A program made the translations under genes and the position numbers. Positions 1-7,673 of a stretch of 35,246 bases of DNA are shown here, one piece after another. The notes beneath the pieces were generated by a model that made no database searches, was not told the origin of the DNA, and saw nothing but the letters and a program-made list of their open reading frames with translations. Each line of letters begins with the position of its first letter. The stretch's first letter is position 1. Source of the stretch: Saccharofermentans sp. (lineage in GTDB: Bacteria; Bacillota; Clostridia; Saccharofermentanales; Saccharofermentanaceae); NCBI GenBank assembly GCA_024403715.1, contig JAKSRJ010000025.1, positions 1-35,246 of the forward strand, read 5' to 3'.

Positions 1-53
1 GGTGCCGACAATACTTGGCTGGCGACGGCCTGGGAAGATAGGTTGCTGCCGGT
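1..53 (+). rRNA. rrf: 5S ribosomal RNA, 3' end only
   Basis: The first ~53 bases read like the 3' half of a Firmicutes 5S rRNA. They contain a loop-E-like GTGCCGACAATACTTGG, a helix IV pair around GGC-GAC-GCC, and the closing CTGGGAAGATAGGTTGCTGCC that ends the molecule. A terminator follows directly, as expected at the end of an rRNA operon. The 5' half lies outside the window, so the exact 3' end is approximate (51-54). Confidence 0.85.
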
Positions 54-60
54 TTATATA

Positions 61-97
61 AAGCCTTTCACGCTAAACGTGGAAGGCTTTTTTATTT
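61..97 (+). terminator. Intrinsic terminator of the rRNA operon
   Basis: AAGCCTTTCACG (61-72) pairs with CGTGGAAGGCTT (78-89) through one T-G wobble, with a 5-base loop. A T-rich run (TTTTTTATTT) follows. This is a classic rho-independent terminator just downstream of the 5S end. Confidence 0.9.
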
Positions 98-106
98 CAC
101 AAAAAT

Positions 107-155
107 TATTGCTACATTTTTTACTTATTGTTACAATTATTTCGTATTGTTACAA
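107..155 (+). repeat. Three direct repeats with 19-base period
   Basis: TATTGCTACAT begins at 107, and TATTGTTACAA begins at 126 and again at 145, so three 11-base units sit exactly 19 bases apart. They lie between the rRNA terminator and the ribosome-binding site of the response-regulator gene. The TGTTAC core fits the WalR half-site TGTWAH, but the spacing is not the usual WalR spacing (5 bases between half-sites). Confidence 0.7.
109..137 (+). promoter_or_regulatory. Promoter for the two-component/murA operon
   Basis: A sigma-A-like pair is present: TTGCTA (109-114), a 17-base spacer, and TACAAT (132-137). The boxes are built from the 19-base direct repeats, and a second weaker pair (TTGTTA at 128, TACAAA at 151) can be drawn one repeat later. 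The distance to the response-regulator ATG at 176 leaves a leader of about 30 bases. Confidence 0.6.
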
Positions 156-175
156 ATTAATGGGAGTGAATATAT

Positions 176-886
176 ATGGCAAAGATTTTGATCGTAGATG
201 ATGAGCAGCAGATTGTTTCTTCTGTATCTGAATTGCTTAGAAGTTTTGGTTTTGAAACAATTTCTGCCACAGATGCTAAGGATGGCTTTAAGAAAGCTAT
301 GGAACAGCATCCTGACCTCATCGTTCTCGACTGGATGATGCCTGAATATAATGGTATAGATTTTACTAAGGATCTCCGTAGTGGCGGTTATGACACTCCA
401 ATTTTGTTCTTAACAGGTATTGGTGGATATTCTACTTTTGAAATTGAGGCTTTACGTCAGGGAGCTGATGATTATATGAATAAGCCTTTTGATCCTACTT
501 TGCTTGTAGAGCGTATTAAGACACTTCTTAAGAGATCTAAGGCAAGAAGCTCTGACTCTAAGAATGATTCTTCAAAGCATGTTTATAATAATGGTGAGCT
601 TGTTATCGATTATGATGCAATGCAGGTTTTGATCGATGGTAATTCCTGCGATTTGACCTCTAATGAGTTTAAGCTTGTTCAGTACTTAGAGCAGAACGCA
701 GGCCGCGTATGCTCAAGAGATGAGCTTCTTTCTAAGGTATGGAACTATGCGTTCTCTGGTGATGTTAGAACTGTAGACGTTACAGTAAGAAGAACAAGAA
801 AGAAGATTGAGCCTAACCAGACAAACTATAAGTACATTCTTACAAGACGTGGCTCAGGCTACTATTTCCCTAAGGAATTTGATTGA
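176..886 (+). CDS. OmpR/PhoB-family response regulator, WalR/VicR-like by context
   Basis: This 236-residue protein is a two-component transcription factor. The N-terminal receiver domain (about 1-120) has the acidic pair D8/D9, phospho-acceptor D52 in VLDWMMP, T80 and K103. The C-terminal winged-helix domain (about 138-233) has the family pattern ending RTVDVTVRRTRKKI and RGSGYYF. The ATG follows GGGAGTG at a suitable distance. A histidine kinase begins 13 bases after the stop, so the pair is cognate. Genes for a WalJ/VicX-type hydrolase and RlmH lie a little downstream, as in walRK/vicRKX loci, which suggests an essential cell-wall regulator. The sequence alone cannot separate WalR from PhoP or other PhoB-like regulators, so I give no symbol. 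Confidence 0.9.
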   Translation: MAKILIVDDEQQIVSSVSELLRSFGFETISATDAKDGFKKAMEQHPDLIVLDWMMPEYNGIDFTKDLRSGGYDTPILFLTGIGGYSTFEIEALRQGADDYMNKPFDPTLLVERIKTLLKRSKARSSDSKNDSSKHVYNNGELVIDYDAMQVLIDGNSCDLTSNEFKLVQYLEQNAGRVCSRDELLSKVWNYAFSGDVRTVDVTVRRTRKKIEPNQTNYKYILTRRGSGYYFPKEFD

Positions 887-899
887 GAGTAACAAATAG

Positions 900-2756
900 A
901 TGATTGCTTTCGTCACATCGCATTTCGCGCTGTGTGTAGTTGGCGTATGTTTCCTTATTTTTGCAGGACTCGCTTTCGGTTATATTGTCGGAAATAATGT
1001 TTATAACCATAACGCAGACGAAGAGATTGATAATGTAATTAACAAGCTCCGTTATGAAGGCGGAGTTCATAATTCCATTATCAACAATGTCAATCTTGGC
1101 ATTATTACTTATGATCCTAATGGTGTGGTTTACTACAATCGTACTGTAGAACTGATGTCTTCTTTCTTAGGTGGAAGTGAAGTTCCTAAGACTATTACAG
1201 AATTCCTAGATAAGTACGAGCAGAATAATCACCTTAAGTCTGATTACTTATTAAATGTAGATAATACCGATACAGAAATCCGCGTTAATTACTCTAATGA
1301 CGGTAAAATCTTTGAGATTAAGATTCTCCATAGAATCTATAACGAGACTAGACTTGATATCGTTATCATAGATGATATTACTCAGATTAAGGACGATGAG
1401 CGTCGCCAGAAAGATTTGGCTGCAAATGTTTCTCATGAGCTTAAAACTCCACTTACAGTTATTAGAGCTTCAGAGTTCTTCGTTAATGGCATAAGTCCAG
1501 ATAATATGCCATCTTACGATGAGGTTAAGAAGTGGGGAGATAGAATCGTCACTAACGCAATTCGTATGCAGGATATTGTTCAGGACTTCCTTACACTCTC
1601 TATGTGTCAGGATACGGTTCCAATGACAGTGCTAGATATCGGAAATATCATTTCGCGCGCTTTAAGCTCAGTTCAGGAATATCCAGGCAGAGACAGAGTT
1701 CAAATCAATGCTCCTAAAGATATGTACTATCCGCTTGTTTTTGGTAACGAGAATCTCATTATGCGTATAGTTATTAATCTTCTTACTAACGCGATTAAGT
1801 ACATGCCTTATGACGGTAAGCAGGAGCCAGACAAAATCGAGATTACTGTATCACCTGTAGGCGATAGAATCGGAATTGAGGTTAGCGATAATGGCAGAGG
1901 TGTTTCCCAGAAGGATATAGGATACCTCTTCGAAAGGTTCTTCCGCGTCGATACCTCAGGTTCACGTGATGCTGGCGGCTCAGGAATTGGTCTTGCAATC
2001 GTTAAGGATATTATCGATATGCACGATGGAACAATTACAGTTAATTCAGAGCTTTATCAGGGTTCATCTTTTACAGTTATGCTTCCACTTGCAGCAGGTG
2101 TTTTTGAGAGTGTATATGAGGATGCAAAAGCTGGTGTCGTTAGTGAGAAACCATACTACAGAACTGCAGCTGATTTTATGGCAGTTCAGGCGGTCGAAGC
2201 AGCTCGTTCCATGGGTTATGATGATGTAACAGGAATTGCTGATGAGTATGAGGCAATTCCACAGGGAGAGAAGACATTAAGAGATAAAAAATTCGCTGAG
2301 CTTTTGACTGCATTTGGTGATGATAGATATATAGATCTCGTAGATGAGCTTACATACATTGATCCTGACATGCTTGATGAAGATGAATGGAACGAAGATG
2401 TAGAAGCTGAAGACGATGCTCCTATAGTAGCCGAGATTGAGGCTAGAGAAGAGATACTTCGTAAAGAGCAGGAAGAGGCATTAAGACTCGAGCAGGAGGA
2501 AAGGGAGCGTAAGGAAGCTGCTCGGGCTTTACTTACTCAGCAGATACTTCCAAGATCAGTTCCTGCTAAGTCTCCAGAAGAGATAAAAAAGGAGTCAGTT
2601 ACAGTTCATCCTAAGGAAGAAAAGAAGTCAAAATCAAATGGGAAAAAGACTAAGAAAACGAGCCTATTCCTTGACTTGACGGGCCATAGCGAAGATAATA
2701 ATATGGAAATCAAATCGGCTGTTAAACAAGTGCTCGATGAGACGGAAGGTAAATAA
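900..2756 (+). CDS. Membrane-anchored PAS sensor histidine kinase with long C-terminal extension
   Basis: This 618-residue kinase has one N-terminal membrane segment (about 9-31) and no sizeable extracellular domain. A PAS-like region (about 54-165) follows, then HisKA with phospho-acceptor H179 in NVSHELKTPLT, then the HATPase domain (about 270-397) with N-box NLLTNAIK, G1 DNGRG and G2 GGSGIGLAIV. The catalytic core ends near residue 400. About 218 further residues follow: a globular-looking part (400-487), an acidic stretch (488-510), a Glu/Arg-rich likely coiled coil (508-545) and a Lys-rich tail. Such a tail is unusual for this family. The single membrane segment plus PAS resembles streptococcal VicK, although I see no HAMP domain. 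The ATG at 900 is the first possible start, since an in-frame stop precedes it. The partner is the upstream response regulator. Confidence 0.9.
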   Translation: MIAFVTSHFALCVVGVCFLIFAGLAFGYIVGNNVYNHNADEEIDNVINKLRYEGGVHNSIINNVNLGIITYDPNGVVYYNRTVELMSSFLGGSEVPKTITEFLDKYEQNNHLKSDYLLNVDNTDTEIRVNYSNDGKIFEIKILHRIYNETRLDIVIIDDITQIKDDERRQKDLAANVSHELKTPLTVIRASEFFVNGISPDNMPSYDEVKKWGDRIVTNAIRMQDIVQDFLTLSMCQDTVPMTVLDIGNIISRALSSVQEYPGRDRVQINAPKDMYYPLVFGNENLIMRIVINLLTNAIKYMPYDGKQEPDKIEITVSPVGDRIGIEVSDNGRGVSQKDIGYLFERFFRVDTSGSRDAGGSGIGLAIVKDIIDMHDGTITVNSELYQGSSFTVMLPLAAGVFESVYEDAKAGVVSEKPYYRTAADFMAVQAVEAARSMGYDDVTGIADEYEAIPQGEKTLRDKKFAELLTAFGDDRYIDLVDELTYIDPDMLDEDEWNEDVEAEDDAPIVAEIEAREEILRKEQEEALRLEQEERERKEAARALLTQQILPRSVPAKSPEEIKKESVTVHPKEEKKSKSNGKKTKKTSLFLDLTGHSEDNNMEIKSAVKQVLDETEGK

Positions 2757-2757
2757 T

Positions 2758-4086
2758 TTGGACGAGAGTTCTTATTCATATAAAATCACCGGAGGCGTAC
2801 CGCTTAAGGGAGACATTAATATAAGTGGAAGTAAAAATGCCGTATTAGGCATTCTTGCTGCTGCAATGATGATTGATGGTACATGTACATTAGAGAATGT
2901 ACCTGATATTGCTGATGTAAGAGTAATGATTGAGATTTGTCAGTCTTTGGGCGCGAAGTTCGAAGTTAATGAATCTTCAGAGGACACTCTTACTGTATTT
3001 ATTGATCCAAGAGATATTAATACTTATGAAGCAACAGGCCCTGGTGTATCTCGAATAAGAGCTTCTTATTATTTGCTTGGTGCGCTTTTATCCAGATGTG
3101 GTAAGGCTACATTAAGAATGCCAGGCGGATGCGACTTTGGTCAGCGTCCTATCGATTTGCATCTTAAGGCATTTAAGTTAATGGGTGCTAAGGGTGCAGA
3201 CCCTCGTAAGGTTAATGGTGGAGTTATTACTCTTAATGCTGCTCCTTTACATGGTGCTAAGGTATTCCTTGATATCGTTAGTGTAGGTGCGACAATTAAC
3301 ATTATGCTTGCAGCAACTAAGGCACAGGGACAGACCATTATCGTTAATGCAGCTAAGGAGCCACACATAGTAGACGTAGCGAACTTCCTTAACTCGATGG
3401 GAGCTCGTATTAAGGGTGCTGGTACAGATACTATCAGAATTACAGGTGTGTCTGAGCTTCCAGGTAACTTTACTTATTCCATCATTCCTGATCAGATTGA
3501 GGCTGGAACATATATGGTTGCAGCAGCTACTACAGGTGGAGATGTTACTATTCATAATGTTATCCCAACTCATATGGATCCACTCTCATCTAAGATGCGA
3601 GAGATGGGTTACACTATTGATGAAGGTGATGACTATATTCGTGTATACAAAGATCCTGAAGAGGAGATTTGGGGCACTAATTTTAAGACCGCTCCATACC
3701 CAGGATTCCCTACAGATTTACAGCCACAGACAGTAGTGCTTTTATGCTTGTCTAAGGGCCTTTCTAAGATGGATGAGGACGTATGGGAGAACCGTTATCA
3801 GTACATTCCAGAATTATCTAAGATGGGTGCAGATATTAATATCTTCGACCATATTGCTTTGGTAAATGGTATCGATTGTTTCTATGGTGCTGAGGTAAGA
3901 GCTACTGACCTTCGTGCAGGTGCTGCTATGGTTTGTGCTGCTTTGGCTGCTGAGGGAACTACTTATATTTCAGATGCATATCGTATCGATCGTGGATACC
4001 AGAAGATTGTTGAGAAATTGCGTGCTTTGGGTGCTCAAATCGAGGTTGTAGAAGACACAAGTTCCTTCGTAGATAGCGAGGCTTAA
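2758..4086 (+). CDS. murA: UDP-N-acetylglucosamine 1-carboxyvinyltransferase
   Basis: MurA transfers enolpyruvate from PEP to UDP-GlcNAc, the first committed cytoplasmic step of peptidoglycan synthesis and the fosfomycin target. The family signature GGVPLKGDINISGSKNA is at the N-terminus. The catalytic cysteine is C125, in MPGGCDFGQRP (equivalent to E. coli C115), so the enzyme should be fosfomycin-sensitive. I chose TTG at 2758 (442 residues): GGAAGGT lies 8 bases upstream and the N-terminus then matches family length. An ATG at 2737 inside the kinase gene is in frame but has no comparable ribosome site. The gene starts 1 base after the kinase stop and ends 1 base before the walJ-like gene, so it is part of this operon. 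Confidence 0.93.
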   Translation: MDESSYSYKITGGVPLKGDINISGSKNAVLGILAAAMMIDGTCTLENVPDIADVRVMIEICQSLGAKFEVNESSEDTLTVFIDPRDINTYEATGPGVSRIRASYYLLGALLSRCGKATLRMPGGCDFGQRPIDLHLKAFKLMGAKGADPRKVNGGVITLNAAPLHGAKVFLDIVSVGATINIMLAATKAQGQTIIVNAAKEPHIVDVANFLNSMGARIKGAGTDTIRITGVSELPGNFTYSIIPDQIEAGTYMVAAATTGGDVTIHNVIPTHMDPLSSKMREMGYTIDEGDDYIRVYKDPEEEIWGTNFKTAPYPGFPTDLQPQTVVLLCLSKGLSKMDEDVWENRYQYIPELSKMGADINIFDHIALVNGIDCFYGAEVRATDLRAGAAMVCAALAAEGTTYISDAYRIDRGYQKIVEKLRALGAQIEVVEDTSSFVDSEA

Positions 4087-4087
4087 G

Positions 4088-4882
4088 ATGGAATTAATTC
4101 CATTATTCTCAGGTAGTAGTGGAAATTGTACGCTAATTCGCACTAATAGCATAAATATCCTTATCGATGCAGGACATAACTGTAAAAAAATAGTTGCGGC
4201 GCTTAATGAAGTTGGGACTAATCCAGAAGATATTGGTGCAGTATTTATTACCCATTCACATATCGATCATGTATCAGGACTTGACGTATTTATCCGTAAG
4301 TATCCAAGTAAACTCTATGCTACAGCTGGAACTTTCAGAGGAATTCAGAAGCGCTTTACTAAGCCTCATACACTAACACCTGATATCGTTGTAACTCCAG
4401 GTGAGATTTACGAAGTTGCTCCAGGTGTTGAAGTTGTAGCGTGTGCTACGCCTCATGATGCATATGGATCATGCTGCTATAGAATTAGCAGCGAAGGTAA
4501 GACATGTATGGTAATGACGGATCTCGGTTATTTTACCGACGATATTAAGAATACAGCTACAGGTGTTGATGCGATTTTAATCGAATCTAATTATGATAGA
4601 CGCATGCTCGTTTACGGGCCTTATCCAGAGGATTTGAAGATACGTATCGCAGGTGATGGTGGACACATGAGCAATAATGATTGTGCTGAAGCGATGAAGT
4701 ATCTTATTGAAAATGGTACACGTAAGTTTATTCTTGGACACTTGTCAGAGAATAACAACACACCTGACAAAGCAGAGCAGACTGTAAGAGAGTACTTGTG
4801 TTCCTGTTCTATATTTGAAGGCGAGCATTACGAGATGCGCACAGCAAAAAGATATGAGCCAACTTGTGGGGTGTTAGTCTGA
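4088..4882 (+). CDS. walJ: Metallo-beta-lactamase-fold hydrolase, WalJ/YycJ/VicX type
   Basis: This 264-residue MBL-fold protein begins with LFSGSSGNC, typical of the YycJ/VicX group. The metal-binding motif is H56-S-H58-I-D60-H61, and later ligands are plausible in DLGYF and in the GHLSENN region. WalJ/VicX proteins accompany the WalRK/VicRK two-component system in Firmicutes. Their substrate is not firmly settled, and nuclease-like activity and links between DNA replication and division have been proposed. Here it is separated from the kinase only by murA, and its stop overlaps the start of rlmH by one base. The family call is strong. The assignment to the Wal system rests on context. Confidence 0.85.
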   Translation: MELIPLFSGSSGNCTLIRTNSINILIDAGHNCKKIVAALNEVGTNPEDIGAVFITHSHIDHVSGLDVFIRKYPSKLYATAGTFRGIQKRFTKPHTLTPDIVVTPGEIYEVAPGVEVVACATPHDAYGSCCYRISSEGKTCMVMTDLGYFTDDIKNTATGVDAILIESNYDRRMLVYGPYPEDLKIRIAGDGGHMSNNDCAEAMKYLIENGTRKFILGHLSENNNTPDKAEQTVREYLCSCSIFEGEHYEMRTAKRYEPTCGVLV

Positions 4883-5349
4883 TGATGAAGATTAAGATCG
4901 TGGCTCCTGGAAAAATCCGAGAGAAGTGGCTTCAGGATGGTATTTCTGAGTATGTAAAAAGATGCTCTACATCTTGCAAAATCGAGATAGTAGAGGTTGC
5001 TGTGTCACCTGATTCTGTTCCAGTTGATCGTGGTATCTATGAGGAAGGACAGCTCATTTTATCACATATAAAACAGGGTGATGTTGTGTGGGCAATTGAC
5101 CTTCACGGTAAGCTATTAACATCAGAAGAATTCTCATCACATATGATAAGCGATATCGAGCGTGGTGGCTCTTCTTTGACTATTGTAATCGGCGGAAGTA
5201 ATGGTATTGCATCTGAAGTTACATCTAGAGCTAATAGAAGAATTTGCTTTGGTAATATGACTATGACACATACGCTTACACGCCTTGTTTTAATGGAGCA
5301 GATTTATAGAGGCTTTAAGATTTACGAAGGCAGTAACTATCATAAATGA
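4882..5349 (+). CDS. rlmH: 23S rRNA (pseudouridine-1915 N3)-methyltransferase
   Basis: RlmH is a small SPOUT-fold methyltransferase that modifies pseudouridine 1915 in helix 69 of the 70S ribosome. The protein starts MKIKIVAPGKIREKW, carries the SAM-binding VIGGSNGI loop and ends with the conserved YRGFKIYEGSNYHK. A GTGGGGTG ribosome site supports an ATG start at 4882 or 4885 (155 or 154 residues) over an in-frame TTG at 4864. The ATG overlaps the stop of the walJ-like gene. In staphylococci and bacilli the same gene closes the wal locus, which supports the synteny argument. Confidence 0.93.
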   Translation: MMKIKIVAPGKIREKWLQDGISEYVKRCSTSCKIEIVEVAVSPDSVPVDRGIYEEGQLILSHIKQGDVVWAIDLHGKLLTSEEFSSHMISDIERGGSSLTIVIGGSNGIASEVTSRANRRICFGNMTMTHTLTRLVLMEQIYRGFKIYEGSNYHK

Positions 5350-5732
5350 AGATTATTAGAGTTGTAGCAGCAGTAATTAAGAACGAGGATAAAATCTTTG
5401 CGACTCAGCGTGGGTATGGTGACTTCAAGGGAGGCTGGGAATTTCCTGGTGGTAAGATTGAAGATGGAGAGACTCCTAAGGACGCGTTGATAAGAGAGAT
5501 TCGTGAGGAGCTTAATACCGAGATTAAGGTTAATAATCTAATCCAGACTATCGAATACGACTATCCTAATTTTCACCTAAGTATGGACTGCTTTTGGTGT
5601 AGTCTAGTATCAGGGAATCTAGAATTAAAAGAGCACGAAGCATCCTGCTGGTTAAGTAAAAATGAGCTTGATAGTGTAGCGTGGCTTCCTGCAGATAAAG
5701 ACCTCATCGATACTATTAAGAGAACCATGTAA
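5346..5732 (+). CDS. Nudix (MutT-like) pyrophosphohydrolase
   Basis: This 128-residue protein has a full Nudix box from about residue 36 to 60: G-x5-E, then R50-E51-I-R53-E54-E55. GGWEFPGGKIEDGE is typical of (deoxy)nucleoside triphosphate pyrophosphohydrolases of the MutT type. Such enzymes remove oxidised or otherwise unwanted nucleotides such as 8-oxo-dGTP, though family membership does not fix the substrate. It overlaps rlmH by four bases (ATGA), so translation is probably coupled. The next gene, ung, also protects DNA from damaged bases, which favours a mutation-avoidance role. Confidence 0.85.
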   Translation: MKIIRVVAAVIKNEDKIFATQRGYGDFKGGWEFPGGKIEDGETPKDALIREIREELNTEIKVNNLIQTIEYDYPNFHLSMDCFWCSLVSGNLELKEHEASCWLSKNELDSVAWLPADKDLIDTIKRTM

Positions 5733-5745
5733 AGGAATTTTAGCT

Positions 5746-6363
5746 ATGGTAGAAAAGCCAAATATCGACCTTACTTCTGAGTACGAAAACTATAAGATTT
5801 TTCCACCTCGAGAGCAGATTTTTCGTGCTATCGATAACATGGACCCTAAGAATTTGAAGGTAGTAATTATTGGCCAAGATCCTTACCACGGCCAAGGTCA
5901 GGCAAACGGTCTCGCGTTCTCTGTAAATGTTGGCATCCCGCTTCCTCCATCACTTAAAAATATCTTCAAGGAAATCAATAACGAATTCGGATATCCATTC
6001 ATGCCAACACACGGAGATTTAACTTCATGGGAGCAGCAGGGAGTACTCCTTATTAATGCAATTTTAACCGTTAGAGAAGGTCAGCCTGCATCTCATCATA
6101 AGCTCGGATGGGAGCAGTATACTGACGCTGTTATAAGAGATATTGAAGCTACTATTGATACGCCTGTTGTGTATATGCTTTGGGGTAATTTCGCGCAGAA
6201 AAAAGAGGAGCTTATTACTAACAAAAACCGTCTAATTCTCAAGGCAGTACACCCATCACCTCTGTCAGCTTCACGCGGCTTTTTTGGATGCGGCCATTTC
6301 CTTAAGGCTAACGAGTGGCTTGAGGCAAATGGTGTAGAAGGAATTAACTGGCAGATAACTTAA
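5746..6363 (+). CDS. ung: Uracil-DNA glycosylase, family 1
   Basis: Ung removes uracil from DNA to start base-excision repair. All family-1 motifs are present: GQDPYHG with catalytic D45, the uracil-recognition N104 in LLINAILTVR, and HPSPLSASRGFFG with H169. At 205 residues it is shorter than usual, because the N-terminal segment before the PPREQIF region is about 20 residues shorter than in well-known homologs. The ATG follows AAAGGAA, and the 13-base gap after the Nudix gene leaves no room for more. The catalytic domain looks complete, so activity is expected. It is the last gene of the operon, and I see no convincing terminator after it. Confidence 0.93.
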   Translation: MVEKPNIDLTSEYENYKIFPPREQIFRAIDNMDPKNLKVVIIGQDPYHGQGQANGLAFSVNVGIPLPPSLKNIFKEINNEFGYPFMPTHGDLTSWEQQGVLLINAILTVREGQPASHHKLGWEQYTDAVIRDIEATIDTPVVYMLWGNFAQKKEELITNKNRLILKAVHPSPLSASRGFFGCGHFLKANEWLEANGVEGINWQIT

Positions 6364-6395
6364 CACCTTATATATTATTTATATTATAATAGCGT

Positions 6396-6424
6396 TTGAC
6401 AAAACCACATGTGGTAATTAAAAT
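6396..6424 (+). promoter_or_regulatory. Promoter of the histidine operon
   Basis: TTGACA (6396-6401), a 17-base spacer and TAAAAT (6419-6424) give a near-consensus sigma-A promoter. The spacer holds ACCACATGTGGT (6404-6415), a perfect 12-base palindrome. Transcription should start near 6431, about 50 bases before hisZ. Confidence 0.85.
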
Positions 6425-6425
6425 A

Positions 6426-6453
6426 CTTTAGTCGACTAAAGAGAAGTCGACTA
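6426..6453 (+). promoter_or_regulatory. Tandem palindromes, candidate his operator
   Basis: CTTTAGTCGACTAAAG (6426-6441) is a perfect 16-base palindrome directly after the -10 box. Its core AGTCGACT is repeated at 6445-6452, 15 bases downstream. The position over the transcription start suits a repressor. Firmicutes his genes are known targets of a TrpR-family regulator (YerC/HisR), and the palindrome has the general look of a TrpR-type site. The regulator assignment is inference. Confidence 0.65.
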
Positions 6454-6482
6454 TTATATTATGCAAAACAGGAGGAAGAAAC

Positions 6483-7670
6483 ATGAACGGCAAGTTTTAT
6501 ACACCGGACGGATTTAACGATACGTTACCGGAAATCTGTGCTTTCAAAAAAGAGACTGAGAATAAATTGAGGCAGCTCTTCCTCCATCATGGATATAGAG
6601 AAATCGAGACTCCAGGCTTTGAGTACTTGGACGTATATAGCAAGCCAGGATTTGTTGCAGAAGAGCAGCTTTACAAGATGACTGATATGAAGGGTCGTTT
6701 GCTCGCAGCAAGATATGATGGAACAGTTCCTGCAGCAAGATATGCAGCTGGCATTAAGGATTTTGATCCTGCCTTATTGCCACTTCGTCTTTGCTATATC
6801 GAGAACATGTATCGCTTCGGCGGTGCTGGCGGTGGTAAGCAGAATGAGTTTACTCAGGCAGGCGTAGAGCTTATGGGTGCATCTGGTTCTAATGCAGATG
6901 CTGAAGTTATCGCTTTGTCTATCACAACTGCTCTTGAAGCTGGTATCGAAGAACTACAGGTCTCTATCGGACAGGTTAAGCTCTTTGACGGTATTGCTAA
7001 GCAGTTAGGTCTTGATGAGGCTACATGCTCCAAGATTAAGGAAGCAATTAATGCTAAGGATTCCGTTACTATCGAGAAGACAGCGGATAGCCTTGGTCTT
7101 ACAAAGGAGAACAAGGAGCTTCTCCTTATGATTCCTGATGCTACAGGTACATATGATATTATCGAGAGCTTTGAGAAGAAGGTTACAGATGAGACTGCAC
7201 TCGAGGCTTTGAAGAACTTAAGAGAGATTTTAGATGTCTTAGATGAGTACGATTATCTTAAGTATGTTTCTGTTGATGCTGGTCTTCTCGGAAGTGTTGA
7301 TTACTACACAGGGATGATCTTTAAGGGCTACACATACGAGGTAGGTTTCCCAATCATCTCTGGTGGTAGATATGACGGTTCTGTTGGTGTATTTGGAAGA
7401 GAGATGGAGTGCGTAGGCTTCTCCTTAAGTATCACTCTTTCAATCACAGCTTTGATGCGTCAGGGCTTAGAACTTGAGGCTCCAAGTGTAGATGTAATTA
7501 TCGGCTATGCAGAAGGATGCAGAAGCGCTGCAGTTAAGCTTGCGCAACAGCTTAGAGAAGATGGCGAGAACGTAATTCTCGATGTATCTGGAAAGAATGC
7601 GGAAGAGTTAGATGAGTATGCAGACAGAGCTGGTATCTGTGCTGCAATGTACGTAGAAGAGGAGGCTTAA
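6483..7670 (+). CDS. hisZ: ATP phosphoribosyltransferase regulatory subunit
   Basis: HisZ is a histidyl-tRNA synthetase paralog without aminoacylation activity. It complexes with short-form HisG and supplies histidine feedback control of the first step of histidine synthesis. This 395-residue protein has the HisRS-like core: TPDGFNDTLPE at the N-terminus, motif-2-like RLCYIENMYRFGG around residues 100-115, and YYTGMIFKGYTYEVGFPIISGGRYD. The short HisG encoded 3 bases downstream confirms HisZ rather than HisS. The ATG follows a strong AGGAGGAAG site. It is the first gene of the his operon. Confidence 0.92.
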   Translation: MNGKFYTPDGFNDTLPEICAFKKETENKLRQLFLHHGYREIETPGFEYLDVYSKPGFVAEEQLYKMTDMKGRLLAARYDGTVPAARYAAGIKDFDPALLPLRLCYIENMYRFGGAGGGKQNEFTQAGVELMGASGSNADAEVIALSITTALEAGIEELQVSIGQVKLFDGIAKQLGLDEATCSKIKEAINAKDSVTIEKTADSLGLTKENKELLLMIPDATGTYDIIESFEKKVTDETALEALKNLREILDVLDEYDYLKYVSVDAGLLGSVDYYTGMIFKGYTYEVGFPIISGGRYDGSVGVFGREMECVGFSLSITLSITALMRQGLELEAPSVDVIIGYAEGCRSAAVKLAQQLREDGENVILDVSGKNAEELDEYADRAGICAAMYVEEEA

Positions 7671-7673
7671 TAA

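Noticed and set aside
6425..6480. Possible T-box or leader peptide before the his operon.
   Set aside because: The leader is only about 50 bases, with no T-box sequence and no run of His codons. The palindromes explain it better as an operator.
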